Below, one piece after another: positions 41,616 through 51,775 of a stretch of 64,000 nt of DNA; the stretch's first letter is position 1; every line of letters starts with the position of its first letter. Source of the DNA: Microvirga sp. Lineage in GTDB: Bacteria > Pseudomonadota > Alphaproteobacteria > Rhizobiales > Beijerinckiaceae. The DNA is taken from contig NZ_JACXAB010000001.1 of assembly GCF_014699075.1 (NCBI RefSeq), positions 124,001 through 188,000 of the forward strand, written 5' to 3'. Below the pieces are notes generated by a model that saw only the letters and a list, made by a program, of their open reading frames with translations, did no database searches and had not been told where the DNA came from. The translations under genes were made by a program, and so were the position numbers.

Positions 41616-42119
41616 TTACGCAGCCTGCGTGTTGATCTTGCTCTCGGCAATCCGATTGAGCTTCTGGTCGGTTGCCTTTTCCTGATCCAGGATCTGGTGC
41701 AGGACGCCGGCGCAGTCGTCGCGACCGAGCTGCTTGGCCCAGGCCACGAGCGTGCCGTAGCGGGTGATCTCGTAGTGTTCCACGGCCTGAGCGGCGGCGA
41801 GCAGCGCGGCGTCGAGAACCTGCGGATCGGCGATCTCGCCGGAGATCTCCTGCGCTTCGTCGATGATGCCATCGATGGCCGGGCAGGTCACACCCTTGGG
41901 ATCATGGCCATGCATGCGGAAGACCTGCTCGACCATCTGGATCTGCTGCTGGGTCTCGCCGAGATGGGTCTGGAAGGCCTGTTTCAGCTGCGGATCGGTA
42001 ACCTGTTCGATCATCTGCGGCAGCGCCTTCGTGATCTGCTGCTCGGCGTAGTAGATATCCTGCAGGGTATGGATGAAGAGGTCATCCAACGACTTGATGT
42101 CCTTTGACAAAAGGCCCAT
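41616..42119 (-). CDS. Ferritin-like YciF family protein (DUF892), copy 2
   Basis: The 167-aa protein shares the DUF892 layout of the copy at 28731 (SLDDLFIHTLQDIYYAEQQI and AVEHYEITRYGTL). It diverges elsewhere, so it is an old paralogue. An EcfG-type promoter lies 80 bp upstream, overlapping the rmuC stop codon. The ATG at 42119 leaves the preceding 50 residues of open frame out as untranslated leader. Confidence 0.92.
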   Translation of the reverse strand: MGLLSKDIKSLDDLFIHTLQDIYYAEQQITKALPQMIEQVTDPQLKQAFQTHLGETQQQIQMVEQVFRMHGHDPKGVTCPAIDGIIDEAQEISGEIADPQVLDAALLAAAQAVEHYEITRYGTLVAWAKQLGRDDCAGVLHQILDQEKATDQKLNRIAESKINTQAA

Positions 42120-42199
42120 AGCGCAATCCTTCCCGAGTTTTGAGACATGCCAGCATGCGAGCGCCCTCATTCGCTTGGCGCGTCGTGCAGCTTGGGGAG

Positions 42200-42224
42200 A
42201 ACGTCGCGGGCGAAAGGCGGTTCC
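42200..42224 (-). promoter_or_regulatory. EcfG-type general stress promoter (yciF copy 2)
   Basis: GGAAC (42224-42220, minus strand), 16 nt, then CGTT (42203-42200). It is an exact consensus match. The first G is also the last base of the rmuC stop codon. Confidence 0.72.
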
Positions 42225-43354
42225 TAGTCCACCGCCCGAAGATTGCGGCCCTGGAGACGCAGGAGCTCGGCCCGGGCCTCCGCCTCCCCCTCGTCGAACT
42301 CGAGGGCCTCGATCCTCTCGCCGCGCTTCACGATCTTGTCAGTCGAAACGCGGATCTGGGACACGTCGTCCTGCGCCTGCCGGAAATGGGCATCGAGCTT
42401 CGCCACGCGGGAATCGAGCCGTTCCACGTCTTCCAGGAGTTTCTGCACCTCGACCTGGATCACCCGCGCCTCCTCCCGGATGCGGGCATCGCGCACGAGC
42501 GCCTGCATGACCTGGATGGCGAGCGTCAGGAGGGACGGCGAGACGATGACAATGCGGGCGCGATGGGCCTTCTGCACCACCTCGTCGAAATGCTCGGCGA
42601 GATCGGCGTAGATCGACTCCGCCGGCACGAACAGCATGGCGATGTCCTGCGTCTCGCCGGGGATCAGGTACTTTTCCGCGATGTCCTTCACATGGACGAG
42701 CATGTCGCTGCGGACCTTTGCGGCTGCACGGCTGCGCGCCTCGTCACCCTTGGCCTCGCGGAACAGGGTAAAGCCCTCCAGCGGGAATTTGGCGTCGATC
42801 ACGAGCCCGCGCTCGTCGCCCGGCAGGCGTACGAGGCAATCCGGGCGTGTGCGGTTGGAGAGCGTTGCCTGGAACTCGAACGCGCCCACGGGCAGCCCGT
42901 CGCGAACGATTGCCTCCATGCGCCCCTGGCCGTAGGCGCCGCGGGTCTGCTTGTTGGACAGGATGTCCTTCAACCCCACGATCTCGCCCGTGAGGTTCGT
43001 CAGGTTCTGCTGCGCCGCGTCGATGACCGCAAGGCGCTCGTTCAGCTTGGACAGGTTTTCCGATTGGTGGCGCGTGGAGGATTCCAGCCCCTGGCCGACC
43101 CGGTGCTGCAGCCCGTCGATCCGCTCCGAGATCATGCGCACGAAGTCGCTCTGGCGGGATCCGAACACCTCCGCCATGGTCCGCATCCGGCCGGTCATCT
43201 CAGATTGGATCCGGGTGAGCTCCGCCACCTTGTCATCCATCTCCCGCGCCCGCTCGTCGGCGATCATCGCTTCCATGGCCCGATCCCGGCGGGTGCGCAG
43301 GAGCTGCATGGTGACGAGGAGAAGCATCATGAGACTCAGGCCAGCCATCCCCAT
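42224..43354 (-). CDS. rmuC: DNA recombination protein RmuC
   Basis: The 376-aa protein has an N-terminal membrane helix (MAGLSLMMLLLVTMQLL), a coiled-coil region (about 35-125), and the RmuC nuclease-like domain. In that domain the PD-(D/E)XK-type segment is visible (RPDCLVRLPGDERGLVIDAK). RmuC limits inversions and affects recombination in E. coli. The preceding frame has a stop close upstream, so the start is well bounded. Confidence 0.93.
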   Translation of the reverse strand: MGMAGLSLMMLLLVTMQLLRTRRDRAMEAMIADERAREMDDKVAELTRIQSEMTGRMRTMAEVFGSRQSDFVRMISERIDGLQHRVGQGLESSTRHQSENLSKLNERLAVIDAAQQNLTNLTGEIVGLKDILSNKQTRGAYGQGRMEAIVRDGLPVGAFEFQATLSNRTRPDCLVRLPGDERGLVIDAKFPLEGFTLFREAKGDEARSRAAAKVRSDMLVHVKDIAEKYLIPGETQDIAMLFVPAESIYADLAEHFDEVVQKAHRARIVIVSPSLLTLAIQVMQALVRDARIREEARVIQVEVQKLLEDVERLDSRVAKLDAHFRQAQDDVSQIRVSTDKIVKRGERIEALEFDEGEAEARAELLRLQGRNLRAVD

Positions 43355-43498
43355 GACAGCCTGGCCCCAGGTTATGGAGGTTTAGCCGAGGATCAGCACG
43401 ACATCGTTCATGAAGCTCAAGGTTCCGGTTGACGGATGCATCCGAACATAAGACGAACGATTTGACCATCCTCGCTCAAGCACTTATCTCCCGCGATC

Positions 43499-44017
43499 AT
43501 GACCATCAGACCTCTCGTTATTATCCCCGATTCCAAGCTCCGCCTGGTTTCCGAGCCCGTTCAGGAAATCACGGGCGAGATCCGCAGGTTGGCGGACGAC
43601 ATGCTGGAAACCATGTACGACGCCCCCGGCGTCGGCCTCGCCGCCATCCAGATCGGCGTGCCGGTCCGCATGGTGACCATGGACGTGTCGAAATCCGAGG
43701 GCGAGCGCGAGCCGATGGTGCTCATTAACCCCGAAATCGTCTGGGCCTCGGAGGAGAAACGGGTCTACGAGGAGGGCTGCCTCTCGATTCCCGAATATTA
43801 CGAGGAGGTTGAGCGGCCTGACCGGGTGCGCTTCCGCTACATGGACCTGAAGGGCGAGACCATCGAGCAGGACGCGGACGGACTGCTGGCCACCTGCGTC
43901 CAGCACGAGATCGATCATCTCAACGGAGTCCTGTTCATCGACTACCTGTCGAAGCTCAAGCGCGACAGGGTCATGACCAAGTTCAAGAAGGCGGCCAAGC
44001 GCGAGGCCGGCGCATGA
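43499..44017 (+). CDS. def: Peptide deformylase
   Basis: Removes the N-terminal formyl group from new proteins. The 172-aa metalloenzyme has all three motifs: [17 protein letters not shown] (metal cysteine) and QHEIDHLNG (two metal histidines and catalytic Glu). It overlaps fmt by 4 bp, the standard def-fmt pair. Confidence 0.98.
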   Translation: MTIRPLVIIPDSKLRLVSEPVQEITGEIRRLADDMLETMYDAPGVGLAAIQIGVPVRMVTMDVSKSEGEREPMVLINPEIVWASEEKRVYEEGCLSIPEYYEEVERPDRVRFRYMDLKGETIEQDADGLLATCVQHEIDHLNGVLFIDYLSKLKRDRVMTKFKKAAKREAGA

Positions 44018-44946
44018 GCCTGCGCGTCGTCTTCATGGGCACTCCGGATTTCGCCGTGCCCACGCTGTCCGAGATCGTCGGCCAGGGCCACGAGGTGGTG
44101 GCCGTCTACACCCGCCCGCCGGCTGCCGCCGGGCGTGGCATGGAGTTGAAGCCCTCCCCGGTCCACAATATGGCGGATCGGTTCGGGATTCCCGTGTTCA
44201 CGCCCAAGACCCTGCGCACCGACGAGGCTGCGGAGATCTTCCGCAGCCATGACGCCGATGTGGCGGTGGTGGTGGCCTACGGCATGCTGCTGCCGAAAGC
44301 TATTCTCGAGGCGCCGGAGCTCGGCTGCCTCAACCTTCACGCCTCCCTGCTCCCCCGATGGCGCGGCGCGGCGCCGATCCAGCGCGCCGTCATGGCCGGC
44401 GACCAGGAAACCGGCGTCGCCGTCATGAAGATGGAAGAGGGCCTCGATACAGGTCCCGTCGCCATGGTCGAGAAGGTGGCGATCGGGCCTGATATGAATG
44501 CGGGCGACCTGCACGACAAGCTCATGATGCTCGGCGGGGACCTCATGGTGCGGGCGCTCGCCGCCCTGTCGCGGGGGGGCTTGGGCTTCACGCCACAGCC
44601 TGAGGAGGGCGTCACTTACGCCCATAAGCTCAAGAACGAGGATGCCCTGATCGACTGGTCGCAGCCAGCTCAGGCCGTGCACGACCACATCCGTGGGCTC
44701 TCTCCCTTCCCGGGGGCCTATTTCACGGCGGATTTCGGCAAGGGTCAGGAGCGTGTGAAGGTGTTGCGCGCCGCCTTGGGAAAAGGCTCAGGTTCACCTG
44801 GGACATTGCTCGACAATAATGGTATAATATCCTGTAGCGACGGGGCTGTCCGTCTCATCCAGGTTCAGAGAGCCGGTAAGGGCCCCGTGGCTTTCGAGGA
44901 ATTCCTGCGCGGCGTGAGGCTTGGTCCGGGCGCCCGCTTTGGGTGA
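44014..44946 (+). CDS. fmt: Methionyl-tRNA formyltransferase
   Basis: Formylates initiator Met-tRNA using 10-formyl-THF. The 310-aa protein has the formyltransferase core signature ([20 protein letters not shown]) with catalytic Asn, His and Asp, plus a C-terminal tRNA-binding domain. The ATG overlaps the def stop. Confidence 0.98.
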   Translation: MSLRVVFMGTPDFAVPTLSEIVGQGHEVVAVYTRPPAAAGRGMELKPSPVHNMADRFGIPVFTPKTLRTDEAAEIFRSHDADVAVVVAYGMLLPKAILEAPELGCLNLHASLLPRWRGAAPIQRAVMAGDQETGVAVMKMEEGLDTGPVAMVEKVAIGPDMNAGDLHDKLMMLGGDLMVRALAALSRGGLGFTPQPEEGVTYAHKLKNEDALIDWSQPAQAVHDHIRGLSPFPGAYFTADFGKGQERVKVLRAALGKGSGSPGTLLDNNGIISCSDGAVRLIQVQRAGKGPVAFEEFLRGVRLGPGARFG

Positions 44947-44954
44947 GGTCCGGC

Positions 44955-45449
44955 ATGAGGGTTCGTCTGGAGGAGACTACCGACTGGCCTTCACTCTACA
45001 CTATCTATGCTGCCGCCTTCGGACAGTTGGCCGAGGCCGATCTTGTCCGGCGTATGCAGGATGACGAAGACCTCATCCTGTCGGTGACCGCCTATACGGA
45101 TGAGCCGGCCGGTCATATCGCCTACTCCCGTCTGTGTTTGCACGAGACTCCATCCATCAAGGCATGCGTGCTGGCCCCGCTGGCGGTCTGCCCCTTGTTT
45201 CAAAAGCAAGGCATCGCGGCGGCTCTTGTCCGGCATAGCCTCATGCGCCTGACGGAAGACGGATACGACTTGGTCGTCGTTCTTGGCGAACCGCATTATT
45301 ACGGCCGCTTCGGCTTCGATCCGAAGCTGGCGGAAAAGCTGAAAACGCCCTATGACGGGCCCTATCTCCAGGCCCTTGCGCTTTCCGACCACGGGAAAGG
45401 CGCCCACGGCCCTGTATCCTACGCCAGGGCCTTTGCAGAACTGAACTAG
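44955..45449 (+). CDS. GNAT family N-acetyltransferase
   Basis: The 164-aa protein has the acetyl-CoA motif [19 protein letters not shown] and a terminal [15 protein letters not shown] motif typical of YhbS-type acetyltransferases. The substrate is unknown. The ATG at 44955 follows GAGG just after the fmt stop. It sits between fmt and truA, so co-expression with translation genes is likely. Confidence 0.88.
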   Translation: MRVRLEETTDWPSLYTIYAAAFGQLAEADLVRRMQDDEDLILSVTAYTDEPAGHIAYSRLCLHETPSIKACVLAPLAVCPLFQKQGIAAALVRHSLMRLTEDGYDLVVVLGEPHYYGRFGFDPKLAEKLKTPYDGPYLQALALSDHGKGAHGPVSYARAFAELN

Positions 45450-45451
45450 AC

Positions 45452-46201
45452 ATGCCTCGCTACAAGCTTGTCGTCGAATACGACGGCACGCCATTCACCG
45501 GGTGGCAGCATCAGACGAACGGTCTTTCCGTGCAACAGGCGGTCGAAGATGCGATCGCGCGCTTCACCGGCACACCCGTGCGCGTCCACTGTGCCGGGCG
45601 CACCGATTCAGGCGTTCACGCCACCCACCAGGTCGTGCATGTGGATTTGGAGAAGGAGTGGCGGCCGGATACCGTGCGCGATGCCACCAACTCTCACCTG
45701 AGGCCTGCCCCTGTTGCGATCCTGTCGGCGCAGATCGTGCCCGAGACGTTCAATGCCCGCATCTCCGCCGTGAAGCGTCATTACGTCTACCGCATCCTCA
45801 ACCGGCGCGCGCCGCCGACGCTTGAAGCAAACCGGGTCTGGCACGTGGCATGGCCGCTTGATGCGGAGGTGATGCACGAGGCCGCGCAGACACTGATCGG
45901 GCGGCACGACTTCACCACGTTCCGGGCGGCCGAATGCCAAGCCAATAGCCCGATCCGCACCCTCGACCGGCTCGACGTGGAGCGGATCGGCGACGAGATC
46001 CGCATTTATGCCTCGGCCCGCTCGTTCCTGCACCATCAGGTGCGCTCGATGACGGGAACTCTGGAGCGGGCCGGCGCCGGGCGCTGGTCGGTGGAGGATG
46101 TGCGGGCGGCTCTGGAAGCGCAGGACCGCAAGCGCTGCGGCCCCATGGCTCCATCGACGGGCCTTTACCTGATCGGCGTCGACTACCCGGAGCTAGCCTA
46201 G
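45452..46201 (+). CDS. truA: tRNA pseudouridine(38-40) synthase TruA
   Basis: The 249-aa protein has the TruA N-terminus ([16 protein letters not shown]) and the catalytic aspartate motif [11 protein letters not shown]. It modifies the anticodon arm of many tRNAs. It starts 2 bp after the acetyltransferase stop. Its last 9 bp overlap the convergent membrane protein gene. Confidence 0.98.
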   Translation: MPRYKLVVEYDGTPFTGWQHQTNGLSVQQAVEDAIARFTGTPVRVHCAGRTDSGVHATHQVVHVDLEKEWRPDTVRDATNSHLRPAPVAILSAQIVPETFNARISAVKRHYVYRILNRRAPPTLEANRVWHVAWPLDAEVMHEAAQTLIGRHDFTTFRAAECQANSPIRTLDRLDVERIGDEIRIYASARSFLHHQVRSMTGTLERAGAGRWSVEDVRAALEAQDRKRCGPMAPSTGLYLIGVDYPELA

Positions 46202-46783
46202 AAGGCCTCGCATCGCCGTTCCCACGAAGGCATTGAGCACGATGCCGAGCACGACGATGCCCAGGGCCGGCAGACCGGTAAGGCCCAGCGTCGACTTGGT
46301 GGCGAACCATTGCAGCCGGACGATGATGATCGCAAAGGCGAGGCTGAACAGGCTGGCGAGGCCGGGAGGCGCCCAGCCCAGGAGCATGAGCATGGCTGGC
46401 ACGGAGAGCACCAACATGCCGATGACGGAGATCCAGTTCGTGACGATCACGAAAGGCACATAGGCCTTCTCGAGCCGGAGCCAGCGGGCAATCCAGATCA
46501 TGGCGACCGGCAAGGCAAGGAAGCCTGCCACATGGCCGAGGGCCACGACGAGATCCAGCCAGACATTGTCCAGCAGGGCTCGGTCGGGCTGAAGCAGGCC
46601 GAGGCGCAGACGCTCGAAAGCCAAGGAGACCACGTAGGCCGGAAGGGTCAGCCAGAGCGCCGTGAAGGAGCGCCAGAAACCTCGCTCGCTCATGTCGAAG
46701 GATTTCAGCCCTTCGACCCTGCTGTTGAGCAGGTCCAGTGTTCCCCTGAACGAGCGATTGACCTCATCCGCCGTGACGATCAT
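46193..46783 (-). CDS. Polytopic membrane protein of unknown function
   Basis: The 196-aa protein has about five hydrophobic segments after a soluble N-terminus ([19 protein letters not shown]). It resembles small Yip1-like or Rhizobiales-specific transporter-like membrane proteins, but no named family was recognised. The ATG at 46783 follows a GAGG site; an in-frame start at 46795 adds 4 residues. It overlaps the truA 3' end. Confidence 0.7.
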   Translation of the reverse strand: MIVTADEVNRSFRGTLDLLNSRVEGLKSFDMSERGFWRSFTALWLTLPAYVVSLAFERLRLGLLQPDRALLDNVWLDLVVALGHVAGFLALPVAMIWIARWLRLEKAYVPFVIVTNWISVIGMLVLSVPAMLMLLGWAPPGLASLFSLAFAIIIVRLQWFATKSTLGLTGLPALGIVVLGIVLNAFVGTAMRGLLG

Positions 46784-46885
46784 GAGCAGCCTCATCCATG
46801 AAGACGATTGCTCACGAGAATGGGCGGATGGCTAAATCGTTCCGCCAAAATTCCGACTTTAGTCTAAATAGTCAGGCTTGGGCTG

Positions 46886-48049
46886 TCAGGATGCAGCGGC
46901 GAAGTAGGCGTCGAGCACCTTGCGGTAAATCCCTGTCAGGCGGTCCAGATCGGCCACCGGCACCCGCTCGTCGATCTGGTGCATGGTCTGCCCGACGAGG
47001 CCGAACTCCACCACCGGGCAGTCCTTCACAATGAAGCGAGCGTCCGACGTGCCGCCGGTGGTGGAGAGTTTCGGCTGGACACCGGTCTCGGCCTCGATGG
47101 CATCGGCGATGAAGCCCACGAAGGCATTCGGCGGCGTCAGGAACGCGACGGCGTTGGTCGGCTCCATCACGAGGCGGTAGCGCACCGTGTTGCCGGCAGC
47201 CTCGCGCAGGCGGCGGTCGATCTCCTGCTCCAGGCTTTGGGGCGTCCAAAGATCGTTGAAGCGGATGTTGAATGTGGCCCGCGCCTCGGCCGGGATGACG
47301 TTGGAGGCGGGATTGCCCACGTCTACCGTGGTCATCTCCAGGTTCGAGGCATCGAAATGCTCCGTGCCGTGATCGAGCGGTTCGCTGAGGAGCTCGGAGA
47401 GCAGGCGCATCATGCCGGGGATCGGGTTGTCCGCCAGGTGCGGATAGGCCACGTGTCCCTGCTTGCCCTCGACGACGACCCGGCCGGTCAGCGAGCCGCG
47501 CCGGCCGATCTTGATCATGTCGCCGAGCTGGTTCGGGTTTGTGGGCTCGCCCAGAATGCAATGGTCGAACCGCTCGCCGCGGCCCTTCGCCCATTCAAGG
47601 AGCTTGACCGTGCCGTTGACGGCCGGCCCCTCCTCGTCTCCCGTGATGAGGAAGCCGATGGAGCCTTTGAACGCGGGAGTGTTGCGGATGAATTCGAGCG
47701 CTGCCGCCATCATGCAGGCGATGCCGCCCTTCATGTCGACCGCGCCGCGCCCGTAGAGCTCGCCGCCATGGATCTCGCCGCTGAACGGGTCATGGGTCCA
47801 GCGGCCCACATCGCCCGGCGGCACGACATCGGTGTGACCGGCAAAGAGCAGGTAGGGCTCGCCTTGGCCGTAGCGGGCATAAAGGTTCTCGACATCCGGC
47901 GTGCCGGGCTCGGAGAAGACCGGCCGGTGCACCACGAACCCTGCCTCCTTCAGGACGCCTCCGATGAAGGCGAGCGCCCCACCCTCCTCCGGCGTCACGG
48001 AGGGGCAGCGCAGGAGGGACTGGGCGAGGGAGAGGGGGGAATGGTCCAT
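46886..48049 (-). CDS. dapE: Succinyl-diaminopimelate desuccinylase
   Basis: DapE cleaves N-succinyl-LL-diaminopimelate in lysine/peptidoglycan synthesis. The 387-aa dizinc peptidase-like protein has [34 protein letters not shown], and GGTSDARF, which together supply the metal ligands and catalytic Glu. It starts 4 bp after dapD, so the two are an operon. Confidence 0.97.
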   Translation of the reverse strand: MDHSPLSLAQSLLRCPSVTPEEGGALAFIGGVLKEAGFVVHRPVFSEPGTPDVENLYARYGQGEPYLLFAGHTDVVPPGDVGRWTHDPFSGEIHGGELYGRGAVDMKGGIACMMAAALEFIRNTPAFKGSIGFLITGDEEGPAVNGTVKLLEWAKGRGERFDHCILGEPTNPNQLGDMIKIGRRGSLTGRVVVEGKQGHVAYPHLADNPIPGMMRLLSELLSEPLDHGTEHFDASNLEMTTVDVGNPASNVIPAEARATFNIRFNDLWTPQSLEQEIDRRLREAAGNTVRYRLVMEPTNAVAFLTPPNAFVGFIADAIEAETGVQPKLSTTGGTSDARFIVKDCPVVEFGLVGQTMHQIDERVPVADLDRLTGIYRKVLDAYFAAAS

Positions 48050-48053
48050 CGGA

Positions 48054-48899
48054 TCAGTCGCGCAACAGCTCGTTGATCCCCGTCTTTGCCCGTGTCTGGG
48101 CATCGACGCGCTTCACGATGACGGCGCAGTAGAGAGACGGACCGGGAGAGCCGTCCGGAAGCGGCTTGCCGGGAAGCGAGCCGGGCACGACCACGGAATA
48201 GGGCGGCACGCGACCCACGAAAACCTCGCCGGTGTTGCGGTCGACGATCTTGGTGGAAGCCGACAGGAACACGCCCATGGAGAGCACCGAGCCTTCGCCC
48301 ACGATCACGCCTTCCACCACCTCGGAGCGAGCGCCGATGAAGCAGTTGTCCTCGATGATGGTGGGATTGGCCTGGAGCGGCTCCAGCACGCCGCCGATGC
48401 CGACGCCGCCGGAGAGATGCACGTTCTTGCCGATCTGAGCGCAGGAGCCCACCGTCGCCCAGGTGTCCACCATGGTGTTCTCGTCCACATAGGCGCCGAG
48501 ATTGACGAAGGACGGCATCAGCACCACGCCGGGCGCGATGTAGGCGCCGCGGCGCACGGTGCAGTTCGGCACGGCCCGGAAGCCTGCGGCGCGGAAGCGG
48601 TTCTCGCCCCAGCCGGCGAACTTGGACGGCACCTTGTCCCACCAGGTCGCCTCGCCCGGACCGCCGCCGATGACCTCCATGTCATTCAGGCGGAAGGACA
48701 GCAGCACGGCCTTCTTCAGCCATTGATGCACCTGCCACTCGCCGCCGGCGCCCTTCTCGGCCACGCGAGCCTTGCCGGAATCGAGCAGGCTCATGGCCTC
48801 TTCCACGGCCTCGCGCACGGCGCCCGTCGTGGTGGGGCTGACATTGGCCCGGTCTTCCCAGGCGGCATCGATCGTTTGGGCGAGGTCGGTGGTGGACAT
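48054..48899 (-). CDS. dapD: Tetrahydrodipicolinate N-succinyltransferase
   Basis: DapD adds succinyl to tetrahydrodipicolinate, one step before the transaminase and DapE. The 281-aa protein has a left-handed beta-helix of hexapeptide repeats (for example [20 protein letters not shown] and [14 protein letters not shown]). The ATG at 48899 was preferred over an upstream start because it gives the standard N-terminus. Confidence 0.97.
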   Translation of the reverse strand: MSTTDLAQTIDAAWEDRANVSPTTTGAVREAVEEAMSLLDSGKARVAEKGAGGEWQVHQWLKKAVLLSFRLNDMEVIGGGPGEATWWDKVPSKFAGWGENRFRAAGFRAVPNCTVRRGAYIAPGVVLMPSFVNLGAYVDENTMVDTWATVGSCAQIGKNVHLSGGVGIGGVLEPLQANPTIIEDNCFIGARSEVVEGVIVGEGSVLSMGVFLSASTKIVDRNTGEVFVGRVPPYSVVVPGSLPGKPLPDGSPGPSLYCAVIVKRVDAQTRAKTGINELLRD

Positions 48900-49052
48900 G
48901 AGCAGCTCGGAGCAAGGGTTTCGTTGCCGCCTGATTAGCAACGGCGCTCAGGCCTGTCACCTGATCTATGTTGTGGACACCCAGTCAAAGCCTAGCATAG
49001 GGTCCGGTCTGCACCTGTTTCACCCACAGCCTTGGACCTGAGCTCCCGCCGT

Positions 49053-50639
49053 ATGATTCCCGTCCGCGACATGCGCAGCGTTCTTTATGCTACGGCGATC
49101 CTCTTCGCCGTTGCGGTGATCGGGATCAGAGGGGCGTTCCTGTGGCTCGAGTACCGCAGCGCCTTGAATCGCGCCGAGGCTGCAACGCAGGATCTCGCCC
49201 TCCTGATGGAGGAATATGCCAAGCGGACCCTCGAGACGAGCGACCTCCTCCTCAACGACATTATTGCCTATGTGCGCCTGAGAGGCGGTGTCGGCGCCTT
49301 GAGCGAAACGACCGATGCCAGCCAGTACCTCGCCGAATTGACGCAGAGGTCCTCCGCCAGCGATTTGTTCCTGATCATCGACCGGGATGGCAAAGTGGTT
49401 GGAGTATCGATCCCGCAGCTGGGGGAGCCGGTGGGCTTTGCGGACCGGTCCTGGTTCAAGGCCCACTGGGCCGGAGCTGAAAGCTTCGTGGGCGGCGCCA
49501 TCGTGGGACGGCTCACCAAGGAAATCCTCTATACCTATTCCCGACGCATTCCCGATCTGAACGGCGATTTCGACGGAGTCGCGCAAGTCGCCCTGCGCCC
49601 AGCCTTCCTGCAGGAGATCTCAAGGCCTGACATTGAGGACGACAACATCATTCTCGGCCTCTGGGGCCGAGATGGGCGCGTCATTGCACGCACCGGCCTC
49701 GCGGCGAACCAGACGGACACGGGCGTCAGCCACACGGCGCTCTTCAACGAGATGGAGGGGCAGCGCAGCGGCACCTACCGCGCCAGCGATATGGGCGATG
49801 GAATCGAGCGGATCATCTCCTTCCGCCGGCTGGAACGCTGGCCCGTCACCGTTACGGCCAGTGTGCCGGTCACGACGGCACTCGCCGCCTGGACAACGGG
49901 CTTCTACTGGAGCGCCGGAATCACGGCCATCGTGCTGATTGCACTGTGCTGGCTCACCTGGATCGGAGTGCGGCTCAGCCACCAGACGGAGACCACTCAA
50001 AAGGAGTTGCAGCGCGCGAACGAAAGCCTTGCGACCGCGCTGTCCGACAAGGTCATGCTGCTGCAGGAAATTCATCATCGTGTGAAGAACAACCTGCAGG
50101 TTACATCGAGCCTGCTGCAGATGCAGGCCCGCCGCTTCCAGGATCCGGGTGTGAGGTCAGCGTTCCAGGAAACGCAGGACCGTCTGCGCTCCATCGGGCT
50201 GATCCACGATATTCTTTATCGCAAGGATACGGGCGGCACGATCGATCTGCAGGACTATCTTGGCCGGCTCATTCACGAACTGTCCGCCACCTACGGGGCT
50301 GCGGCCCGGGGGATCATCGTCGACCTCGATGCCGAACCGATCATGATCGATCTCGACCGCGGCGCTCCGCTGGCGCTCGCCGTAACAGAGGCGATTTCCA
50401 ATGCGTTCAAGCACGCTTTCGGGCCCGGTGAAGGCGGCCGCATCATCGTCTCTGCGCACAGGATCGATGGCCGGATCGCAATCGCCGTGCGCGACACGGG
50501 CAAGGGCGTGTTGGATGTGCCGGAGAATGCGTCGTCGCTCGGGATGAAGCTCATCCGATCCTTCGCCCAGCAGCTCGGCGGCCAGTTCAGCCTGACGGCC
50601 GATGGCGGCACGGTGTTCCGGCTCGACATTCCGGCGTGA
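49053..50639 (+). CDS. Membrane sensor histidine kinase, HisKA_2 type
   Basis: The 528-aa protein has two membrane helices (about residues 7-27 and 275-297) around a periplasmic double-Cache-like sensor. A cytoplasmic HisKA_2 dimerisation region follows (LLQEIHHRVKNNLQVTSSLL, phosphoacceptor His). The C-terminal HATPase domain shows AVTEAISNAFKHAF and VRDTGKGV. HisKA_2 kinases of alphaproteobacteria often feed the PhyR general stress pathway. Given the EcfG-type promoters in this window, such a role is plausible but unproven. An upstream TTG at 49032 is an alternative start. Confidence 0.92.
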   Translation: MIPVRDMRSVLYATAILFAVAVIGIRGAFLWLEYRSALNRAEAATQDLALLMEEYAKRTLETSDLLLNDIIAYVRLRGGVGALSETTDASQYLAELTQRSSASDLFLIIDRDGKVVGVSIPQLGEPVGFADRSWFKAHWAGAESFVGGAIVGRLTKEILYTYSRRIPDLNGDFDGVAQVALRPAFLQEISRPDIEDDNIILGLWGRDGRVIARTGLAANQTDTGVSHTALFNEMEGQRSGTYRASDMGDGIERIISFRRLERWPVTVTASVPVTTALAAWTTGFYWSAGITAIVLIALCWLTWIGVRLSHQTETTQKELQRANESLATALSDKVMLLQEIHHRVKNNLQVTSSLLQMQARRFQDPGVRSAFQETQDRLRSIGLIHDILYRKDTGGTIDLQDYLGRLIHELSATYGAAARGIIVDLDAEPIMIDLDRGAPLALAVTEAISNAFKHAFGPGEGGRIIVSAHRIDGRIAIAVRDTGKGVLDVPENASSLGMKLIRSFAQQLGGQFSLTADGGTVFRLDIPA

Positions 50640-50714
50640 AAGCTACGCCGGCATGGCAGTCCCCCGCCTTGATCCGGGTATCAGTCCCGGCCATCCACGT
50701 CTCGTTTATTCCAA

Positions 50715-50757
50715 CCTCATCCTGAGGAGCAGACGCAGTCTGCTCCTCAGGATGAGG
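50715..50757. repeat. Palindromic repeat with 19-bp perfect stem
   Basis: CCTCATCCTGAGGAGCAGA (50715-50733) is exactly complementary to 50739-50757. Most of the same unit recurs near 56136. Similar sequence context (CCATCCACGTCT) precedes both copies. A second small dyad follows (ATCACCGGC / GCCGGTGAT near 50785). The recR gene converges on it. Confidence 0.85.
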
Positions 50758-50826
50758 GCGAAGGAAAACAATACCGAGATCACCGGCACAAGGCCGGTGA
50801 TGACGTGAGAAGGGCAGGGCTTTTTT

Positions 50827-51432
50827 TCAGAACGAGGTGCGCTGGCGGATGGCAGCCGACAGGGTACCCTCGTCGAGATAGTCGAGCTCGCCGCCGACCG
50901 GCACGCCGTGGGCAAGCTTCGTCACCTTGATGGGCAGATGTGCGAGCAGCTCGGTGATGTAATGAGCCGTGGTCTGCCCATCGACAGTCGCGTTGAGGGC
51001 CAGAATGACCTCGGCGACGCCGGGCTCCGACACGCGGGCGACGAGGCGTTCCAGGTTCAGGTGCTCGGGACGCACGCCGTCGAGCGGGGAGAGCACGCCG
51101 CCGAGCACATGGTACTTGGCGTTGACTGCGCCGGAACGTTCGAGAGCCCAGAGATCGGACACGTCCTCCACCACGACGAGGATCGAAGGGTCGCGCTTGG
51201 CATCGCGACAGATGGTGCAGGGTTCCGACGTATCCACATTGCCGCAGGACGAGCACACGACGATGCGCTCGTTGGCGATGCGCATGGCATCGCTCAACGG
51301 GTTGAGCAGCGTCTCACGCTTCTTGATGAGATGGAGTGCCGCGCGCCGTGCAGAACGCGGGCCCAAGCCCGGCAGACGGGCAAGCAGCTGGATCAGACGC
51401 TCGATCTCAGGTCCGGCAACGTGTTGAGCCAT
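50827..51432 (-). CDS. recR: Recombination mediator protein RecR
   Basis: The 201-aa protein has the helix-hairpin-helix region ([16 protein letters not shown]), the four-cysteine zinc finger ([16 protein letters not shown]) and a Toprim domain ([12 protein letters not shown]). It works with RecF and RecO in gap repair. It lies 7 bp after ybaB in the conserved dnaX-ybaB-recR order. Confidence 0.97.
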   Translation of the reverse strand: MAQHVAGPEIERLIQLLARLPGLGPRSARRAALHLIKKRETLLNPLSDAMRIANERIVVCSSCGNVDTSEPCTICRDAKRDPSILVVVEDVSDLWALERSGAVNAKYHVLGGVLSPLDGVRPEHLNLERLVARVSEPGVAEVILALNATVDGQTTAHYITELLAHLPIKVTKLAHGVPVGGELDYLDEGTLSAAIRQRTSF

Positions 51433-51439
51433 TGATGTC

Positions 51440-51760
51440 TCAGAACAGCTTCAGGCCGGGCGGCAGCGGCAAGCCCTTGGTGATGCTTTCCATGCGCTCC
51501 TGGGCGGCACGTTCGGCCTTGCCGCGGGCGTCGTTCATGGCGGCCACGATGAGATCCTCGAGGATCTCCTTCTCGTCCGGGTTCATGAGCGAGGAATCGA
51601 TGTTGATCGATTTCAAGCTGCCCTTGCCGGTCACCTTCACGGTCACGACGCCGCCGCCGGCGGTGCCGTCGACTTCCAGGGTGTCGAGCTCGGCCTGGGC
51701 ATCCTGCAGCTTCTGCTGCATCGCCTGAGCCTGCTTCATCAATCCCATGATGTCCTTCAT
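51440..51760 (-). CDS. ybaB: Nucleoid-associated protein YbaB/EbfC
   Basis: The 106-aa protein matches YbaB ([18 protein letters not shown] and [15 protein letters not shown]). It is a dimeric tweezer-like DNA-binding protein. It lies between dnaX and recR, 15 bp after dnaX. Confidence 0.96.
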   Translation of the reverse strand: MKDIMGLMKQAQAMQQKLQDAQAELDTLEVDGTAGGGVVTVKVTGKGSLKSINIDSSLMNPDEKEILEDLIVAAMNDARGKAERAAQERMESITKGLPLPPGLKLF

Positions 51761-51775
51761 GACCGCATCCTCAAT

